A DNA stretch of 57,256 nucleotides, from positions 1 through 57,256 of the forward strand of contig JAHJDG010000071.1 of NCBI GenBank assembly GCA_018812265.1, given 5' to 3'. Origin of the DNA: a bacterium. GTDB taxonomy: Bacteria > Electryoneota > RPQS01. Positions 35,339-44,222 of the stretch are shown here, piece by piece. Both the position numbers and the translations under genes were made by a program. The notes beneath the pieces were generated by a model that ran no database searches, was not told the DNA's origin, and worked only from the letters and a program-made list of their open reading frames with translations. The first letter of the stretch is position 1, and the number at the start of each line of letters is the position of its first letter.

Positions 35339-35953
35339 TCAATGGCCCCTGGCCAACTTGACCAGATCAATACGGTGGGCCGGTCGGCCGTCCAATTCTC
35401 CGGCGTATTGCGAGTGTGTGGTCAGGATGGAGCCATGCATCAGGAACTCGCGATCCACGTAGAACTCCGCCCGCGAGTAGCTGGCAAGTTCAAGATAGCC
35501 GGTGTCCATGCGAATCGCATCTTCCGGACACGCCTCGACGCACAGCCCGCAGAAGCAACAACGAAGCAAATCTATCTCGAAAGCAACGGGATATTTTTCG
35601 ACTCTTCCATCGGGCGATTCCCCGGCGGTGATGTAGATGCAGAGATCGGGACAGGCCGTCTCACACATCATGCAGGCTACGCAGCGCGGCGAGCCGTCGG
35701 GACGGAGCATCAGCCGGTGCCGTCCCCGCCAGCGCGGAGAGATTGGCCGCCGCTCCTCCGGATACATGATCGTCACGCGGGCCGGCTTCGTCTTGAATCC
35801 CAGAGATCGCCCAACGTGGCGGCCCAGATTCACGAAGAAGTGCCGGCTCGTCACCAGCATCCCCTTCCAGAGTTCGGGATAGTAAGTCTTCTGCCAGAGG
35901 CTCAGTTCAACGCGGCGGACGGGCTTGACTTCAATCATCGAATCACTCTTCAC
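35339..35953 (-). CDS. nuoI: NADH-quinone oxidoreductase subunit I
   Basis: 204 residues with two 4Fe-4S sites, CVACMMCETACPD and CCFCGLCVEACPED, carrying the N6a and N6b clusters of the peripheral arm of complex I. It is the last gene of this nuo cluster. After it comes a 112-base gap and the unrelated fabK-like gene, with no nuoJ. It starts 15 bases after nuoH. Confidence 0.95.
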   Translation of the reverse strand: MKSDSMIEVKPVRRVELSLWQKTYYPELWKGMLVTSRHFFVNLGRHVGRSLGFKTKPARVTIMYPEERRPISPRWRGRHRLMLRPDGSPRCVACMMCETACPDLCIYITAGESPDGRVEKYPVAFEIDLLRCCFCGLCVEACPEDAIRMDTGYLELASYSRAEFYVDREFLMHGSILTTHSQYAGELDGRPAHRIDLVKLARGH

Positions 35954-35968
35954 ACGTCGTCGTTGGAA

Positions 35969-37072
35969 TCAGGATACCAGTCGGATGATCAGGGCGGTGA
36001 CACCGATATTCAGAAGCGCGATGGGCATCATTTCTCGCCACGAAACGCGCATCAGCTGGTCATAGCGAAAACGGGGAAACGTCCAGCGAATTTGCATCTG
36101 CAGCCACATCAGCACCAGCACCTTGAAACCGAACGAGAATACTCGCAGAGCAACCACGACCCATTCCCCGAGCGGCACGTACGCTCCCCACGGAAAGTGA
36201 AAACCCGCGAGACCCGCCATCTCACCGCCGTCGAACAGGAACGGAACCTGATAGCTGCCCAGAAACACCGTCGCGAGTACGGCCGCCAACACCACGATCT
36301 CGGCGAACTCTCCGAGGAAAAACATTCCCCAGCGCATTCCTGAATACTCGGTGGCAAAGCCGATGATCTCCGATTCGCCTTCGGGTAGATCGAAGGGCGC
36401 ACGTTTGGTCTCGGCCATTGCTGCCGGCAAAAACAAGAGAAATGCAATCGGCTGAACGATAATTCCCCACTTGGGAATCCAACCCCACAGATACTCGTTT
36501 TGTGCCGTGGCCATCACACCAGGATCGAGCGATCCATACACGAGAATCGGCCCGATCAGCGAAAGCCCGATAATGAGTTCATACGAGATCATCTGCGCCG
36601 TCGCCCGCATGCCGCCGATCAGCGAGTATTTGTTGTTCGACGCCCAACCGGCCAGCATGACGCCGTAAACGGCAATCGAACCGAACGCCAAGATGTACAG
36701 AACGCCGATGTCAAGCTGCAGAATCTGCAACGGCACAATCCGATCGCCGATGGAAATCGGCGGTCCGAACGGCAACACGGCGAAAGTCATGAACACCGGG
36801 AACATGGCGAACACCGGAGCCATCGCATGAAGGAAGCGCAGCCCCTTGGGCGGGAGAAAATCCTCCTTGAAAACCATCTTCATTGCGTCGGCCACCGAGT
36901 TGATGAGACCGAGCAGCTTGATTCCGAGAATCGCCGCCCGATTCGCACCGATCCGGTCGGAAATGAGCGCGCTCTGTTTCCGCTCGGCCCACGTCAGCAC
37001 GAACGCACCGGTGATAATGCCGGTGAATGCGACGGCAATCTTCCCGACGATCAATCCCAGATCAAGCCACAT
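35969..37072 (-). CDS. nuoH: NADH-quinone oxidoreductase subunit H
   Basis: A 367-residue membrane subunit with about eight TM helices that forms the quinone-access channel with NuoB and NuoD. Conserved segments: LTWAERKQSALISDRIGANR, FKEDFLPPKG and AETKRAPFDLPEGESEI. It is the only membrane-arm subunit besides NuoA encoded here. It lies between nuoG and nuoI in the usual order. Confidence 0.96.
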   Translation of the reverse strand: MWLDLGLIVGKIAVAFTGIITGAFVLTWAERKQSALISDRIGANRAAILGIKLLGLINSVADAMKMVFKEDFLPPKGLRFLHAMAPVFAMFPVFMTFAVLPFGPPISIGDRIVPLQILQLDIGVLYILAFGSIAVYGVMLAGWASNNKYSLIGGMRATAQMISYELIIGLSLIGPILVYGSLDPGVMATAQNEYLWGWIPKWGIIVQPIAFLLFLPAAMAETKRAPFDLPEGESEIIGFATEYSGMRWGMFFLGEFAEIVVLAAVLATVFLGSYQVPFLFDGGEMAGLAGFHFPWGAYVPLGEWVVVALRVFSFGFKVLVLMWLQMQIRWTFPRFRYDQLMRVSWREMMPIALLNIGVTALIIRLVS

Positions 37073-37111
37073 GCGTTCTCCGCAATCCTCGCGATGGTCT
37101 TTGCAGGTTTT

Positions 37112-38791
37112 TCAATAGGCCGCCAGTGGACGGGGCGACTGCACCTTCCGATAGGGCGATTCGGAAACGCCGGTCAGCATTTTCCCGCCAGCGCCCAAGC
37201 CTTCCCACGTCAAGCCCTTGAAGGAAGCGATGCTCTCGCCGATGGAGTCGAACACCTCAGGCGGCGAATCACACTTCAGTTCCAGTCCGAGCCGCGCCGC
37301 CAGATCGCGCCAGACTTCCCATTCACTAACCGCCAGGCCGAGCGGATCGAACGGCCTCCACGTGCGCTGGACGCGTCCCTGGAAATTCGTGTAGCTGGCC
37401 TCGCGCTCCGCCCAGACCGCTATGGGAATCACGTCATGGGCCAATTCGTTCATCGCACTGACGTGAGTTCCCAAATACAGAACATATCCGCAATGCTGTT
37501 CGAGTTTGCCGAGTTGCTTGGGCGCGAGATTCGCGGTCAAATCGTGATTGATGACGATCAACACCTCGAAATCGCCATCAAGCGCGCCGGCAACGATCTC
37601 ATCTCCCGGAAGTCCGCTGCCGCCCCACGGTTGCACGCCCATTTCCAAAGCGCCCCGCCGATTGGGAGACAAATCCGATTTCATCAGGATACCGTCTTCC
37701 TCGCCCTTCTGTTCCTTGCCGAGATTCACGTCCACGCACTGAACCTTCAGGTAATCCACAAACAAACGCTTCAGCAGGAACAGGTCTTCGTTGGAGGAAT
37801 GGGCCGAGGCCAGAACCGCAATCGCTTTCGCGCCGTGTTTGTCCAGAGTCGCTTTGATTTTACCAGCAGCCCGCTCGATGACGGACGAAACCGCAAGCGG
37901 CCCGCCGTTTGATTCCAGCTTGGTATGCGGAGCCGTCAGGCGATCCGCACCATCTGTGGTGCGGTAGCCGTAGCGCCCCCGGTCGCAAATCCACCACTCG
38001 TTCACCGCGCGATTGTATCGCGGTTTGAGCCGTTGAATGCGGCGCTGCGGATTCTTGTAGCTCCGCTCCGTCTCCCAGTCAACGTAGATATTGCAGCCGC
38101 GCGAACAACCGGTGCAAATCGAAGGGGTGCGCTTGAGATACCAGACGCGCCGTTTGAAACGGAAATCCTTGTCGGTGAGCGCCCCCACCGGACACAGATC
38201 CACCACGTTGCCGGCGTAGGGATTTTCGAGCCGCTTGCCGGGTACGTTCATGAGTTCGGCGTTTCCACCCTGACCGAAAATGCCCAGTTCATCCACCCCG
38301 GCAATCTCCCGGCAGAAACGCACGCAACGCGAACAGAGAACGCAACGCTCGCTGTCGAGCACCACGGTCGGGCCGACGTCATGGACTTTATGTTTGTGAC
38401 GCTTCTCATCCAGATCCACGCGGCTTTCGTGTAACCCGTAGCGCATGTAGTAGTTTTGCAGATCGCACTCGCCGGCGTCATCGCAGATCGGACAATCGAG
38501 CGGATGATGCTGCAGATAGAATTCAAGCACTCCGCGTTGGATGTCGCGAATCGCCACCGATGACGTGGTGATCTTCATGCCGTCGGCGGCCATCGTGTTG
38601 CAGCCGACCACGATGGACTTGCGGCCGTTGTGCTCGCACTCCACCTGACACATCCGGCACGATCCGACCACCGCCAGACCCGGATGATAGCAGTAGTGAG
38701 GAATCTCGATGTTCAGTAACCGGGCCGCCTCGATGAGGTTCGTACCGGCCGGAACTTCGACGGGTTTATTATCTATTTCAATCTTCGGCAT
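37112..38791 (-). CDS. nuoG: NADH-quinone oxidoreductase subunit G
   Basis: 559 residues, shorter than the roughly 900 of E. coli NuoG. The N-terminal 2Fe-2S domain has VVGSCRMCQVEC. Then come HHPLDCPICDDAGECDLQ (N5, with the His ligand), CVLCSRCVRFC with CPVGAL (N4), and SICTGCSRGCNIYV, the N7-type site. The molybdopterin-oxidoreductase-like C-terminal part is present but abbreviated. Compact NuoG forms occur in other bacteria, so this need not be a truncation. Confidence 0.95.
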   Translation of the reverse strand: MPKIEIDNKPVEVPAGTNLIEAARLLNIEIPHYCYHPGLAVVGSCRMCQVECEHNGRKSIVVGCNTMAADGMKITTSSVAIRDIQRGVLEFYLQHHPLDCPICDDAGECDLQNYYMRYGLHESRVDLDEKRHKHKVHDVGPTVVLDSERCVLCSRCVRFCREIAGVDELGIFGQGGNAELMNVPGKRLENPYAGNVVDLCPVGALTDKDFRFKRRVWYLKRTPSICTGCSRGCNIYVDWETERSYKNPQRRIQRLKPRYNRAVNEWWICDRGRYGYRTTDGADRLTAPHTKLESNGGPLAVSSVIERAAGKIKATLDKHGAKAIAVLASAHSSNEDLFLLKRLFVDYLKVQCVDVNLGKEQKGEEDGILMKSDLSPNRRGALEMGVQPWGGSGLPGDEIVAGALDGDFEVLIVINHDLTANLAPKQLGKLEQHCGYVLYLGTHVSAMNELAHDVIPIAVWAEREASYTNFQGRVQRTWRPFDPLGLAVSEWEVWRDLAARLGLELKCDSPPEVFDSIGESIASFKGLTWEGLGAGGKMLTGVSESPYRKVQSPRPLAAY

Positions 38792-38831
38792 GAAATCCAG
38801 TTGAATGCAGCGGTATCACTCGGTATTCTGC

Positions 38832-40091
38832 CTACTCTTTCACCAGCGCTTCGAACTCGTGACGGAACTTTTTAATGTAGCTCTTTGTCGGCCACGCGAC
38901 GGCCGCGCCGAGTGCACAGATCGTCTTGCCGTCAATGTTATTCGCTACCTCGTACAAATCATCAATATCGCGGCGGCGACCCTTTCCATCCGCGATGCGC
39001 GTCGCCAGCCGCAACAGCCAGCCCGTGCCCTCGCGGCAGGGAGTGCACTGTCCGCAGCTCTCGTGCGCGTAAAAACGGGTCATCCATACCATCAATCGCG
39101 GAATGGAAACCGTTTCATCAATCACCATCACCGCCGCGCTGCCCAGCATCGAACCCGCCGCCGCCACCGACTCGAAATCCAATCGCAGGTTTTCGCATTC
39201 CTCAGCCGTAAGAATATGCGACGACGATCCGCCCGGGATTACGGCTTTGAGTTTCCGGTCAGCGGTGATGCCTCCACCACAATCATAGATGAGTGTCTTC
39301 AGAGGCACGCCCATCGGCAATTCATACACCCCCGGCCGTTTCACGTTTCCGGAAAGCGAGAGCAGCGCGGTACCGCCGTTTTTCGGCGTGCCCAGTGCAG
39401 CGAACTTGTCCGCTCCGATTTCGAGAATGCGCGGCACAAACGCGAGCGTTTCTACGTTGTTCACGATGGTCGGCTTGCCCCACACGCCCACCGCCGCCGG
39501 ATAGAATGGCGGTTTGAGTCGCGGCCAACCCTTCTTTCCCTCCAGCGATTCGATCAGACCCGTTTCTTCACCGCAGATGTATTGACCGGCTCCCGTCCCC
39601 AAATGCACCGTACAGGACCAGCCGCTGCCGAGGATATTGTCACCGATGAATCCTTTCGCGCGCGCATCCTCGATGGCTTTGTGCATGATGCGGGTCGGAT
39701 AGAAATATTCTCCACGAATGTAGATATAGATGCGCTCCGCTTGTACCGCCCATGCGCAAATCAGCGCGCCTTCAAGAAGAAGATGCGGATCGTATTCGAG
39801 AATCAGACGATCCTTGCAGGTCCCCGGTTCCGATTCGTCCGCATTCACGCAGACGTATCGCGGGAACGTATCTTTGGGAATGAAACCCCACTTCATTCCG
39901 GCCGAGAATCCGGCACCGCCGTGGCCGCGTAGTCCGGATTCCTTTACCAAAGCGGTCACTTCCTCCGGCTTCATGCGTACCGCCTTTTTCAGCATGGCAT
40001 ACGCGCCGCGTTGCTCGGCGGTTTCAATGCCGGCCTGACCGGACTTTCCGAAGTTGCGCGAAAGCAAACGAATGTTGCCGTTGCCTGTCAT
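38832..40091 (-). CDS. nuoF: NADH-quinone oxidoreductase subunit F
   Basis: A 419-residue NADH- and FMN-binding subunit. GLRGHGGAGFSAGMKWGF binds NADH/FMN, VCVNADESEPGTCKDR and GAGQYICGEETGLI follow, and the N3 cluster lies in ESCGQCTPCREGTGW with a distal Cys (ICALG). The start at 40091 makes an ATGA overlap with nuoE. A longer frame to 40262 would run back into nuoE and is rejected. Confidence 0.96.
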   Translation of the reverse strand: MTGNGNIRLLSRNFGKSGQAGIETAEQRGAYAMLKKAVRMKPEEVTALVKESGLRGHGGAGFSAGMKWGFIPKDTFPRYVCVNADESEPGTCKDRLILEYDPHLLLEGALICAWAVQAERIYIYIRGEYFYPTRIMHKAIEDARAKGFIGDNILGSGWSCTVHLGTGAGQYICGEETGLIESLEGKKGWPRLKPPFYPAAVGVWGKPTIVNNVETLAFVPRILEIGADKFAALGTPKNGGTALLSLSGNVKRPGVYELPMGVPLKTLIYDCGGGITADRKLKAVIPGGSSSHILTAEECENLRLDFESVAAAGSMLGSAAVMVIDETVSIPRLMVWMTRFYAHESCGQCTPCREGTGWLLRLATRIADGKGRRRDIDDLYEVANNIDGKTICALGAAVAWPTKSYIKKFRHEFEALVKE

Positions 40092-40630
40092 GCCGGTGCG
40101 GGTTCTCCTACGTTGCCAAGAAGTGGCGTCGGTTCTTCGGGAAGAATCGGTTGTCCTTTCCGGTAGCTCTCGATGATCCGGTCGAGCTTTTCTACCGTCA
40201 ATTGATAGTATTGATTCTCGTTTATCAGCATCATCGGCGCCCACGAACAGCCACCCAGGCATTCGGCGTACTTCAGAGTGAATACTCCGTCGGACGTGGT
40301 TTCGCCGTTCCTAATGCCGAGTTTACTCTCCAGATGCTGCTGTAGATTCTCCGCTCCCGCCAGGCAACATGAGATATTGTGGCAGAGCATAATGAGAAAT
40401 TTTCCGGCAGGCGCGGTACGAAACATGCAGTAGAACGACAAGACTTCGCGCACCTTCACGAGGCTAACGCCCACGGTCTCGGCCAGCCAGCGTTCCGTAT
40501 CGGGCGTGATGCAGCCTAATTCGCGCTGCGCCTCGAACATCAGCGGTACCAACGCGGCTTCGCGGTGTTCGGGCGGAAACCGGAAGAAGATCTCTTCGGC
40601 TTTCTTTCTGAGGGTGTCGGAAATCTGCAT
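40088..40630 (-). CDS. nuoE: NADH-quinone oxidoreductase subunit E
   Basis: A 180-residue thioredoxin-like 2Fe-2S subunit carrying cluster N1a. The ligand pattern is C-x4-C in MLCHNISCCLAG and C-x3-C in AECLGGCSWAP. It overlaps nuoF by four bases, matching the functional pair. Confidence 0.95.
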   Translation of the reverse strand: MQISDTLRKKAEEIFFRFPPEHREAALVPLMFEAQRELGCITPDTERWLAETVGVSLVKVREVLSFYCMFRTAPAGKFLIMLCHNISCCLAGAENLQQHLESKLGIRNGETTSDGVFTLKYAECLGGCSWAPMMLINENQYYQLTVEKLDRIIESYRKGQPILPEEPTPLLGNVGEPAPA

Positions 40631-40650
40631 TGAAAAACGTATTGTCGGAA

Positions 40651-41919
40651 CTACCGGTCCAGTTCTCCACCGATCATGTTGACGGATCCGAACGTGGGGA
40701 TGATGTCGGCCAGCATGAAGCCATTGATCATCTCGGGCAAGGCCGCCACGAAATTAAGGCACGGCGGACGACAGCGCACCCGCCACGGACGGTCATTGCA
40801 GCCGTCGGTTGAGTTCTCGCCGGGCTGACTCACCACGTAGTATCCGAGTTCGCCGTTGCCCGCTTCCACCGCGAAGTACACCTCACCCTGCGGAACGCGA
40901 ATCCCGTGGCCGTCCATGATGAGTTTGAAGTGATTCATCAGCCCTTCGATATTTCCATACGTGTCTTTTTTCGAGGGCAGCACGACGCGCTTGTCGTCAC
41001 AGGAGACCGGCCCGTCGGGAATCTTCGTGATGCACTGCTCGAGAATCCGGCATGACTGCTCCATCTCCTCCATGCGGACGAGATAGCGGTCGAAGTTGTC
41101 CCCGTTGTGACCGACGGGAACCGTCCAATCAAGCTGATGATAGATGAGATACGGATAATCTTTGCGAACGTCGTAGCCGACTCCCGTGGAGCGCAGACAC
41201 GGACCCGTGAAACCCCACGCCAGCGCGCGATCGGGCTTGATGACTCCCACGCCCTGCGTGCGCTCGACGAAGATACGGTTGTAGGTGAGCAGTGTATCGC
41301 ATTCCTTGAGAATGCGGCGAGTCTCGGCAAGCGTCCACGTGATCTTGTCCAGCCAGCCGTCGGGCAGGTCATGGGGCATACCGCCCACCCGTGAGCAGTT
41401 GGTGGTGACCCGCGCTCCACAGTAGTCTTCGATCAGTTCGTAGTAATACTCACGGCCAATCATCATATATAGGAAGACGGTGAACGCTCCCAGCTCCATC
41501 GCCGCCGCGCCTACACAGGTCAGATGATCGGCGAGCCGCGAGATTTCACAAAGCATGGTGCGAAGGTATTGCCCGCGCATCGGTAGTTCAAGACCGAGCA
41601 GCTTCTCCACCGCCATGCAATAGCCGACGTTGTTGATGCAAGGGGAAACGTAGTTCAGGCGGTCGGTGTAGATGAGCGACTGATTCCAGGTGGAAGCCTC
41701 GCAACTTTTCTCGAATGCCCGGTGCAGGTAGCCGATTTCCACCTCCGAATCCACCACCAGCTCGCCCTGCAGTCGGGTGGCAATGCGGATGATGCCGTGC
41801 ATGGCCGGATGCGACGGCCCCACGTTGAGCAGCATATCCTGAGTGCGGAATTCCGATTCCGTCTCGGGAATCGCACGTTCAACGTCGTAGGGTTCGGCGA
41901 TGATTTTCTTCTCGTTCAT
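40651..41919 (-). CDS. nuoD: NADH-quinone oxidoreductase subunit D
   Basis: A 422-residue 49-kDa-type subunit homologous to NiFe-hydrogenase large subunits. Segments LNVGPSHPAMHGIIR (quinone-site His-rich loop), EIGYLHRAFEK, DRLNYVSP and the terminal FGSVNMIGGELDR are as expected. It is separate from nuoC (not the fused NuoCD of enterobacteria). Confidence 0.96.
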   Translation of the reverse strand: MNEKKIIAEPYDVERAIPETESEFRTQDMLLNVGPSHPAMHGIIRIATRLQGELVVDSEVEIGYLHRAFEKSCEASTWNQSLIYTDRLNYVSPCINNVGYCMAVEKLLGLELPMRGQYLRTMLCEISRLADHLTCVGAAAMELGAFTVFLYMMIGREYYYELIEDYCGARVTTNCSRVGGMPHDLPDGWLDKITWTLAETRRILKECDTLLTYNRIFVERTQGVGVIKPDRALAWGFTGPCLRSTGVGYDVRKDYPYLIYHQLDWTVPVGHNGDNFDRYLVRMEEMEQSCRILEQCITKIPDGPVSCDDKRVVLPSKKDTYGNIEGLMNHFKLIMDGHGIRVPQGEVYFAVEAGNGELGYYVVSQPGENSTDGCNDRPWRVRCRPPCLNFVAALPEMINGFMLADIIPTFGSVNMIGGELDR

Positions 41920-41957
41920 CTAATTGGATGAGGAAATAATCGGACGCGAGCGAAAAC

Positions 41958-42443
41958 TCAATTCTGCGGGCCGACCAGCGGCTGGCGTTTGGTCTTGGAA
42001 TAGTCTTTGCGAAGCGGATGGCCTTTGAACTCTTCATAGAGCATAATCCGCTTCAGATTCGGATGGCCGTCGAACTTCACTCCGAACAGATCCCATACCT
42101 CACGCTCGTACCAGTCGGCAATCGGCCAAAGCGGAGTCAGGCTGGGAACCAGCGGATGCTCGTCGTCGGATTGCGCGCGCAGCCGGAGGCGTGCCTTGGT
42201 CTCGAGGTTCATGAAGTGATAAACGATCTCGAAGCGCGGCTTGCGCGGGAGATAGTCCACCGCCGTCAGATCCACGAGCACATTGTAGCCCATCTCTTCT
42301 TTAAGAAGACGGGCGATATCGAGCAAGCGATCCCCGTCAATCACAAGCGTTCGGTCGCCATGATCGGCGTGCCAATCGAAGATCGCTTCCGGATAGCGCT
42401 TCTCGATGGCCAGATGCTCGGGGAATTTCTCGCTTATTTCCAC
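41958..42443 (-). CDS. nuoC: NADH-quinone oxidoreductase subunit C
   Basis: A 161-residue 30-kDa-type subunit. It has the signature EREVWDLFGVKFDGHPNLKR and the closing GHPLRKDYS. It overlaps the end of nuoB by ten bases. Confidence 0.95.
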   Translation of the reverse strand: MEISEKFPEHLAIEKRYPEAIFDWHADHGDRTLVIDGDRLLDIARLLKEEMGYNVLVDLTAVDYLPRKPRFEIVYHFMNLETKARLRLRAQSDDEHPLVPSLTPLWPIADWYEREVWDLFGVKFDGHPNLKRIMLYEEFKGHPLRKDYSKTKRQPLVGPQN

Positions 42444-42931
42444 GGCTGCTTGGATTTCTGAATGAGGTCCTGCAGTTTCAAGACTCCGTCCAACACCGCT
42501 TCGGGACGGGGCGGGCAGCCGGCGATGTAGATATCCACCGGCAAGATCGTATCAATCCCCTGCACCGTCGCGTAGTTGTCATAGGGTCCGCCGCAGCTCG
42601 CGCACGCGCCGAAGCTGACCACCCATTTCGGTTCGGTCATCTGCTCGTACACGTTCAAGAGCAGCGGAGCGAGCTTGTGGCTGATCGTTCCCACCACCCA
42701 CAAAACGTCCGACTGTCGCGGGCTGAAACGCGGAAAGGCCGCGCCGAAACGGTCGAGATCATAATGGCTGGCCGAAACGGACATATACTCCATCCCGCAG
42801 CAAGCCGTCACGAACGGATAGACGAACATCGAGTACTTCCGTCCCCATCCGAGCAGCTTGTCGAAGCGGGTGGTCATCACCTGACCCTTGAGCACCGCCG
42901 CGATATCTTGCCTGTGTCCGTTTGGTTCCAT
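42434..42931 (-). CDS. nuoB: NADH-quinone oxidoreductase subunit B
   Basis: A 165-residue subunit carrying the terminal cluster N2. Ligands are seen in TACCGMEYM (tandem Cys), GACASCGGPY and AGCPPRPEA. The start is ATG 42931. An open frame reaching 43237 overlaps nuoA and encodes unrelated residues there. Confidence 0.95.
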   Translation of the reverse strand: MEPNGHRQDIAAVLKGQVMTTRFDKLLGWGRKYSMFVYPFVTACCGMEYMSVSASHYDLDRFGAAFPRFSPRQSDVLWVVGTISHKLAPLLLNVYEQMTEPKWVVSFGACASCGGPYDNYATVQGIDTILPVDIYIAGCPPRPEAVLDGVLKLQDLIQKSKQPWK

Positions 42932-42960
42932 GTTCACCGTCTTATCCACATCCGCACGAA

Positions 42961-43332
42961 CTACTTCCACTCCAGTACACGCTTGCTGACCTCGTAGTAC
43001 AATCCCACTCCAAGGATCGCCAGGAAAATGACCGCCGCGATGAATCCGACGATTCCGATACTGCCGAAGCTCACCGCCCACGGATAGAGGAACGCGATCT
43101 CGATATCGAATACGATGAACAGCACCGCCACCAGATAGAACTTGATGGGATAGGGCGCACGCGCATCGGTCTTGGAAATCGTTCCGCACTCGAAGGGCTG
43201 CGCCTTGATCTCGTTCATTTTCTTTGGCCCGAGCCAAGCCGAAAGCGCGAGGAACATGCCGACCAATCCGCAGGTGGCTGCGAACAGGACCAGAAAGGTC
43301 GAGAGATTACCACTGAAAAAGGATGTTTCCAT
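42961..43332 (-). CDS. nuoA: NADH-quinone oxidoreductase subunit A
   Basis: A 123-residue membrane subunit with three TM helices and the loop KAQPFECGTISKTDARAPYP, whose Cys sits next to the quinone tunnel. FDIEIAFLYPWA is the family hallmark. First nuo gene; the ECF S-component gene ends 38 bases upstream. Confidence 0.95.
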   Translation of the reverse strand: METSFFSGNLSTFLVLFAATCGLVGMFLALSAWLGPKKMNEIKAQPFECGTISKTDARAPYPIKFYLVAVLFIVFDIEIAFLYPWAVSFGSIGIVGFIAAVIFLAILGVGLYYEVSKRVLEWK

Positions 43333-43370
43333 ATGTCAGGAGAACAAACGTTGCGGAATTCGGGATCGCG

Positions 43371-43982
43371 CTATGACTTGAGGATCAGCCGGTGAAGCTT
43401 ATAGGCAAGCGGCGGAACAATAACGAGCTGGGCAATCATTCCGGGAATGGCCGGTATAATAAGAACCATCGCGTAGTAATCAATCTCGCGAATTCCGGTC
43501 ACTACGACGGATACGGCGATGTAAGTCACTCGCCCGGCGATCATGGCCACCAGCATCGCGAGGACCATTGCGGCAATCCGTCCGATTCGCGGCGGCAGAC
43601 CTTTAACCGTCGGCAACGCATGGAGCATGATCGAGGTCATCAGTCCGTAAACCGCCAACTCCGGCATCATTCGCAATACTTGCGCCGCCGTGGGCATACC
43701 GGTCAGTCCCATGGACAAGGCCGGAGCAAGAATCCCCACCATCGCCGCATGAATCGGCCCGAGCAGCATTCCCCCGAGAAAGACCGGGAAATGCATCGGC
43801 AGGATTACGCGTGGAGACCAGCCAAAGGGGTGGATAAAAAACGGAAGGACGACTCCCAGAGCCACACAGACAGCAGCGGTCGCCAGAGCCTCAGCTCCCC
43901 GAGCCGGAGGGGCAAAGGGTACAGCCGACTTGCTACCTCTTTCACGAGCCGGGCCAATCGTACCGGTTCGGGTGCGACTCAT
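43371..43982 (-). CDS. ECF transporter S component (substrate-binding membrane subunit)
   Basis: 203 residues from ATG 43982 with about six TM helices. The line LPMHFPVFLGGMLLGPIHAA..LSMGLTGMPT matches the S-component family PF12822 (vitamin and micronutrient uptake); the vitamin cannot be named. Frames back to 44099 exist, but the predicted transcript start (about 44064) excludes them. No ECF A, A' or T genes are close, so it presumably uses a shared energising module encoded elsewhere. It seems to head the nuo transcription unit. Confidence 0.78.
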   Translation of the reverse strand: MSRTRTGTIGPARERGSKSAVPFAPPARGAEALATAAVCVALGVVLPFFIHPFGWSPRVILPMHFPVFLGGMLLGPIHAAMVGILAPALSMGLTGMPTAAQVLRMMPELAVYGLMTSIMLHALPTVKGLPPRIGRIAAMVLAMLVAMIAGRVTYIAVSVVVTGIREIDYYAMVLIIPAIPGMIAQLVIVPPLAYKLHRLILKS

Positions 43983-44070
43983 CCTGCCAAGCTTAGGGAC
44001 AAAAAAATTGTTTCTATTTGTGTTACGTATCAGAAGCGGCCCCTTAAAGGCTGCTCCAGCCTGAATCGCT

Positions 44071-44099
44071 AAACTACGGAGAACTTTCCACATTGTCAA
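44071..44099 (-). promoter_or_regulatory. Promoter of the ECF-S/nuo unit
   Basis: On the minus strand a perfect TTGACA (44099-44094), a 17-base spacer, then TAGTTT (44076-44071). The start would be near 44064. It is the only good promoter-like match between nuoA and the next gene. Confidence 0.5.
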
Positions 44100-44222
44100 G
44101 AGAAATGGCCCGCATGTTTCTCAAGAATAACCCGCTAAGTGCAAATTCTAAATGAAGAAAGTTTGATGACATTGACATCCTTTATGAGGTGCTTAGAGAG
44201 ATCGTTCCATTTCAATCCCCCG

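Noticed and set aside
40092-40262. Longer nuoF start at 40262
   Set aside because: The added residues lie inside nuoE in another frame and resemble no NuoF. ATG 40091 with ATGA overlap is better.
42932-43237. Longer nuoB start at 43237
   Set aside because: The extension lies over nuoA in another frame and is unlike any NuoB N-terminus.
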